Positions 24,171 to 26,430 of a stretch of 26,430 nucleotides of DNA are shown in pieces. Every line of letters begins with the position of its first letter. The first letter of the stretch is position 1. The DNA comes from Bacteroidota bacterium (GTDB lineage Bacteria > Bacteroidota > Bacteroidia > Bacteroidales > VadinHA17): the NCBI GenBank assembly GCA_015222065.1, contig JADFUQ010000021.1:1-26430 (forward strand), in the 5' to 3' direction. Under the pieces are notes generated by a model. It was given only the letters and a program-made list of their open reading frames with translations. It was not told where the DNA came from and ran no database searches. The position numbers and the translations under genes were made by a program.

Positions 24171-25481
24171 ATGAGCACCTTTGAAATAAAGGGAGGGGAA
24201 AAGTTAAAAGGGGAACTCATTCCGCAGGGTGCAAAAAATGAAGCTCTTCAGGTTTTATGCGCTACTCTTTTAACCCCTGAAAAAATTACTATCCGGAATA
24301 TTCCCGATATCAGGGATGTTAACAAACTATTAGAACTTCTTGGATTTCTTGGTGTTTCAATTCAAAAAGAAAAAAAATCAACATATACCTTCCACAGCTC
24401 CAATATCGAAATTGACCTCCTCCATTCCCCGGAGTTTAAAGAAAAAAGTGCAAGTATAAGAGGCTCAATCATGATTATTGGTCCGCTTCTGGCAAGGTAT
24501 GGCAAGGGATATATTCCTAAACCCGGTGGGGATAAGATCGGAAGACGACGACTTGATACACATTTTATTGGTTTTGAAAAATTAGGTGCCAGATTCATCT
24601 ATGATCAAGATGATGGCTTTTATAAAGTTGAATCCGAATCTATGAAGGGAGTCTATTTGCACCTGGACGAGGCATCTGTAACAGGAACTGCAAATTTATT
24701 AATGGCTTCTGTTATTACTCCTGGCGAAACAACAATTTACAACGCTGCATGCGAGCCATATATTCAACAACTTTGCCGGATGTTAATCAAGATGGGCGCA
24801 CAGATTACCGGGGTGGGATCAAACCTGTTAAAGATCAAAGGAGTCAAGGAACTCGGGGGATGTGATCATACAATCCTGCCTGATATGATTGAAGTAGGAA
24901 GCTTTATTGGCCTGGCAGCTATAGCCGGTTCCGGTATCACAATTAAAAATGTTTCATACGAAAACCTGGGTATCATACCTGATTCTTTCAGACGCCTTGG
25001 AATAAAACTTGAAAAACAGTATGATGACATATATATTCCCGAACAAAACCATTATGAAATTGAGACATTCATTGACGGCTCTATCATGACCATTTCCGAT
25101 GGTATCTGGCCGGGACTTACACCTGATCTCCTCAGCATTTTGCTCGTTGTAGCTATTCATGCTAAAGGAACTGTACTTATCCACCAGAAAATGTTTGAAA
25201 GCAGGTTGTTCTTCGTTGATAAACTAATTGATATGGGCGCCCAGATTATACTATGCGATCCTCACAGGGCAACTGTTATTGGTCTAAATCGCCAGTTTAA
25301 ACTTCGTGGGACAACCATGTCGTCTCCTGATATCCGCGCCGGAGTTGCTTTGCTCATTGCAGCTCTTTCGGCTGAAGGCACAAGTATTATCCACAATATC
25401 GAACAAATCGACCGCGGATACCAGGAAATAGATATACGCCTTAGAAAAATCGGTGCCGATATAAAACGTATAAAGTCATAA
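24171..25481 (+). CDS. murA: UDP-N-acetylglucosamine 1-carboxyvinyltransferase, Asp in place of active-site Cys
   Basis: Catalyses the first step of peptidoglycan precursor synthesis, adding enolpyruvate from PEP to UDP-GlcNAc in the cytoplasm. The 436-residue product has the inside-out alpha/beta barrel pattern: GAKNEAL with Lys22-Asn23, RGSIMIIGPLLARYGKG (from Arg97), the flexible loop PGGDKIGRRRLDTH, and LRGTTMSSPDIRAGVALLIA near the C-terminus. The usual loop Cys (Cys115 in E. coli) is Asp121 here (codon GAT). The same change in mycobacterial and chlamydial MurA leaves the enzyme active but insensitive to fosfomycin. It follows DUF4290 and looks co-transcribed with it. Confidence 0.96.
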   Translation: MSTFEIKGGEKLKGELIPQGAKNEALQVLCATLLTPEKITIRNIPDIRDVNKLLELLGFLGVSIQKEKKSTYTFHSSNIEIDLLHSPEFKEKSASIRGSIMIIGPLLARYGKGYIPKPGGDKIGRRRLDTHFIGFEKLGARFIYDQDDGFYKVESESMKGVYLHLDEASVTGTANLLMASVITPGETTIYNAACEPYIQQLCRMLIKMGAQITGVGSNLLKIKGVKELGGCDHTILPDMIEVGSFIGLAAIAGSGITIKNVSYENLGIIPDSFRRLGIKLEKQYDDIYIPEQNHYEIETFIDGSIMTISDGIWPGLTPDLLSILLVVAIHAKGTVLIHQKMFESRLFFVDKLIDMGAQIILCDPHRATVIGLNRQFKLRGTTMSSPDIRAGVALLIAALSAEGTSIIHNIEQIDRGYQEIDIRLRKIGADIKRIKS

Positions 25482-25515
25482 ATGCTTAAAGTTCTTAGCA
25501 CACTTCATTTCTTGT

Positions 25516-25616
25516 AACTATTCAGTGTCTTAAGTTTGGAATGCCTAAATGAAGAAGTGTCTAATTGCTGACTGTGGACTGCCGACTAGAGACTGCCAAC
25601 TGGAGACTGCCGACTG
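25516..25616 (+). repeat. TTTAGgCAC-type stretch joined to heptamer repeat, copy 3
   Basis: Positions 25516-25563 begin AACTATTCAGTG, identical to the complement of 16863-16852, and go on with degenerate TGCCTAAAT and GTGTCTAA units. They run straight into seven heptamers at 25568-25616: CTGACTG, TGGACTG, CCGACTA, GAGACTG, CCAACTG, GAGACTG, CCGACTG. The bases from 25564 to 25588 match copy 2 exactly. The gap 25482-25712 has no gene and no clear grpE promoter. Confidence 0.8.
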
Positions 25617-25712
25617 ATTTTCATGTCAATTTGGCGTAAAGAATAAATTGGCAGGTGTTTTGTATCTAAGCCGGTGGATTTTATTAACAATCAATGTAAA
25701 AACGAATAAGAA

Positions 25713-26330
25713 ATGACAGGTAAATCAAACCAATCAATGGAAGATAAAAAAGGGGTTATTAAAAATAAAGAAAAGCAGGACCATACAACGAGAAAAGAGA
25801 CTGAAAAGAAAAACAGGGAGAAGAAAACAAGTGCAAAACAATCTAAAAAGGCAGTAGAGCAAACTAAAAAAACCGTTGAAACCAGGGAGACTGCTGCTGA
25901 AGAAAAAATTGCAGAGTTTCAGAATAAATATATCAGATTGTCAGCCGATTTTGATAATTACAGAAAACGTACTTTAAAAGAAAGAATTGAATTAACTAAA
26001 ACAGCCAATGCTGAAATTTTGTTAAACCTTCTGCCAGTAATGGATGATTTTGAAAGGGCACTTAAATCAATGAAAGATACAAAAGGATGTAAGGAAATAA
26101 AAGATGGCATCGATCTTATTTATAATAAGTTCAGTGAATTCTTAAAATCTTCCGGTATCAATGAGATTAATGCCATGCATAAGAAATTTGACACAGATAT
26201 ACATGAAGCTGTAACTAAAATTCCGGCCCCTGAGAAAAAACTTAAAGGAAAAGTCCTCGATGTGATCCAAAAAGGATATTATCTTAACGAAAAAATTATC
26301 AGGTATCCGAAAGTAGTAATTGGCGACTAG
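25713..26330 (+). CDS. grpE: Nucleotide exchange factor GrpE
   Basis: GrpE releases ADP from DnaK (Hsp70) so that substrate can be freed. The 205-residue product has a Lys/Glu-rich disordered N-terminus (residues about 1-65). A coiled-coil follows with the signature YIRLSADFDNYRKRTLKERI near residues 73-92 and LLPVMDDFERAL, then the C-terminal beta domain ending GYYLNEKIIRYPKVVIGD. All are typical GrpE features; the charged N-terminus is longer than in E. coli, as in relatives. dnaJ often comes next in Bacteroidota, but only 100 bases remain and no start is seen. Confidence 0.96.
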   Translation: MTGKSNQSMEDKKGVIKNKEKQDHTTRKETEKKNREKKTSAKQSKKAVEQTKKTVETRETAAEEKIAEFQNKYIRLSADFDNYRKRTLKERIELTKTANAEILLNLLPVMDDFERALKSMKDTKGCKEIKDGIDLIYNKFSEFLKSSGINEINAMHKKFDTDIHEAVTKIPAPEKKLKGKVLDVIQKGYYLNEKIIRYPKVVIGD

Positions 26331-26350
26331 ATAATACATGCAGTAAGTAT

Positions 26351-26400
26351 CCACCCTCTAAGAAGGTGGCTTTGAATTGCACCCATTGGGCGCTTTATTA
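26351..26400. terminator. Two small hairpins after grpE
   Basis: CCACC/GGTGG pairs at 26351-26369 with a short inner stem. GC(A)CCC/GGG(C)GC pairs at 26379-26393, followed by TTTATTA. The second looks like a weak intrinsic terminator for grpE; it could equally be part of a dispersed repeat. Confidence 0.4.
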
Positions 26401-26430
26401 ATATGATCAAGGAATGATGGAAAGATGGAA

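Noticed and set aside
25568..25616. Small CRISPR array
   Set aside because: Units are seven bases and directly joined with no spacers, and no cas genes are nearby.

Overview
The window comes from a low-GC member of the Bacteroidota. Four things point there: a single giant ribosomal-protein operon with no tuf gene after fusA, a secreted protein ending in a type IX secretion (type B, gliding-associated) sorting domain, a DUF4290 gene placed just before murA, and -7 promoter boxes of the TAnnTTTG type upstream of several genes. Order or genus cannot be fixed from this sequence; Bacteroidales or Marinilabiliales-like lineages fit best.

Positions 1-16218 (minus strand) hold the fused str-S10-spc-alpha operon. 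In transcription order it reads rpsL, rpsG, fusA, rpsJ, rplC, rplD, rplW, rplB, rpsS, rplV, rpsC, rplP, rpmC, rpsQ, rplN, rplX, rplE, rpsN, rpsH, rplF, rplR, rpsE, rpmD, rplO, secY, map, infA, rpmJ, rpsM, rpsK and rpsD. The last gene is cut by the left edge. Gaps run from overlapping to 57 bases, so one transcript from the promoter near 16265 could serve all of it. Two genes too short to stand out (rpmD and rpmJ) are present and intact.

Positions 16219-17050 are a long divergent gap. It holds a promoter on each side, a heptamer repeat element, a set of small hairpins and a second type of short repeat. Beyond it on the plus strand lies a second EF-G (EF-G2 type) whose G-domain motifs are altered at residues important for GTP hydrolysis. 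It ends facing a minus-strand T9SS cargo protein, with a long imperfect inverted repeat between the two.

Positions 21008-26330 (plus strand) hold a PcrA/UvrD-family helicase, a DUF4290 gene with murA, and grpE. The murA product has Asp where most MurA enzymes have the fosfomycin-target Cys. Gaps in this part carry two further copies of the heptamer repeat.

The operon makes the ribosome core, the SecY channel, methionine aminopeptidase, IF-1 and EF-G. The right part is general housekeeping (DNA repair, peptidoglycan precursor synthesis, chaperone). I found no wholly new gene system. The points most worth following up are the degenerate EF-G paralogue next to the str operon, the dispersed heptamer repeat with its conserved 28-base flank, and the MurA active-site change.
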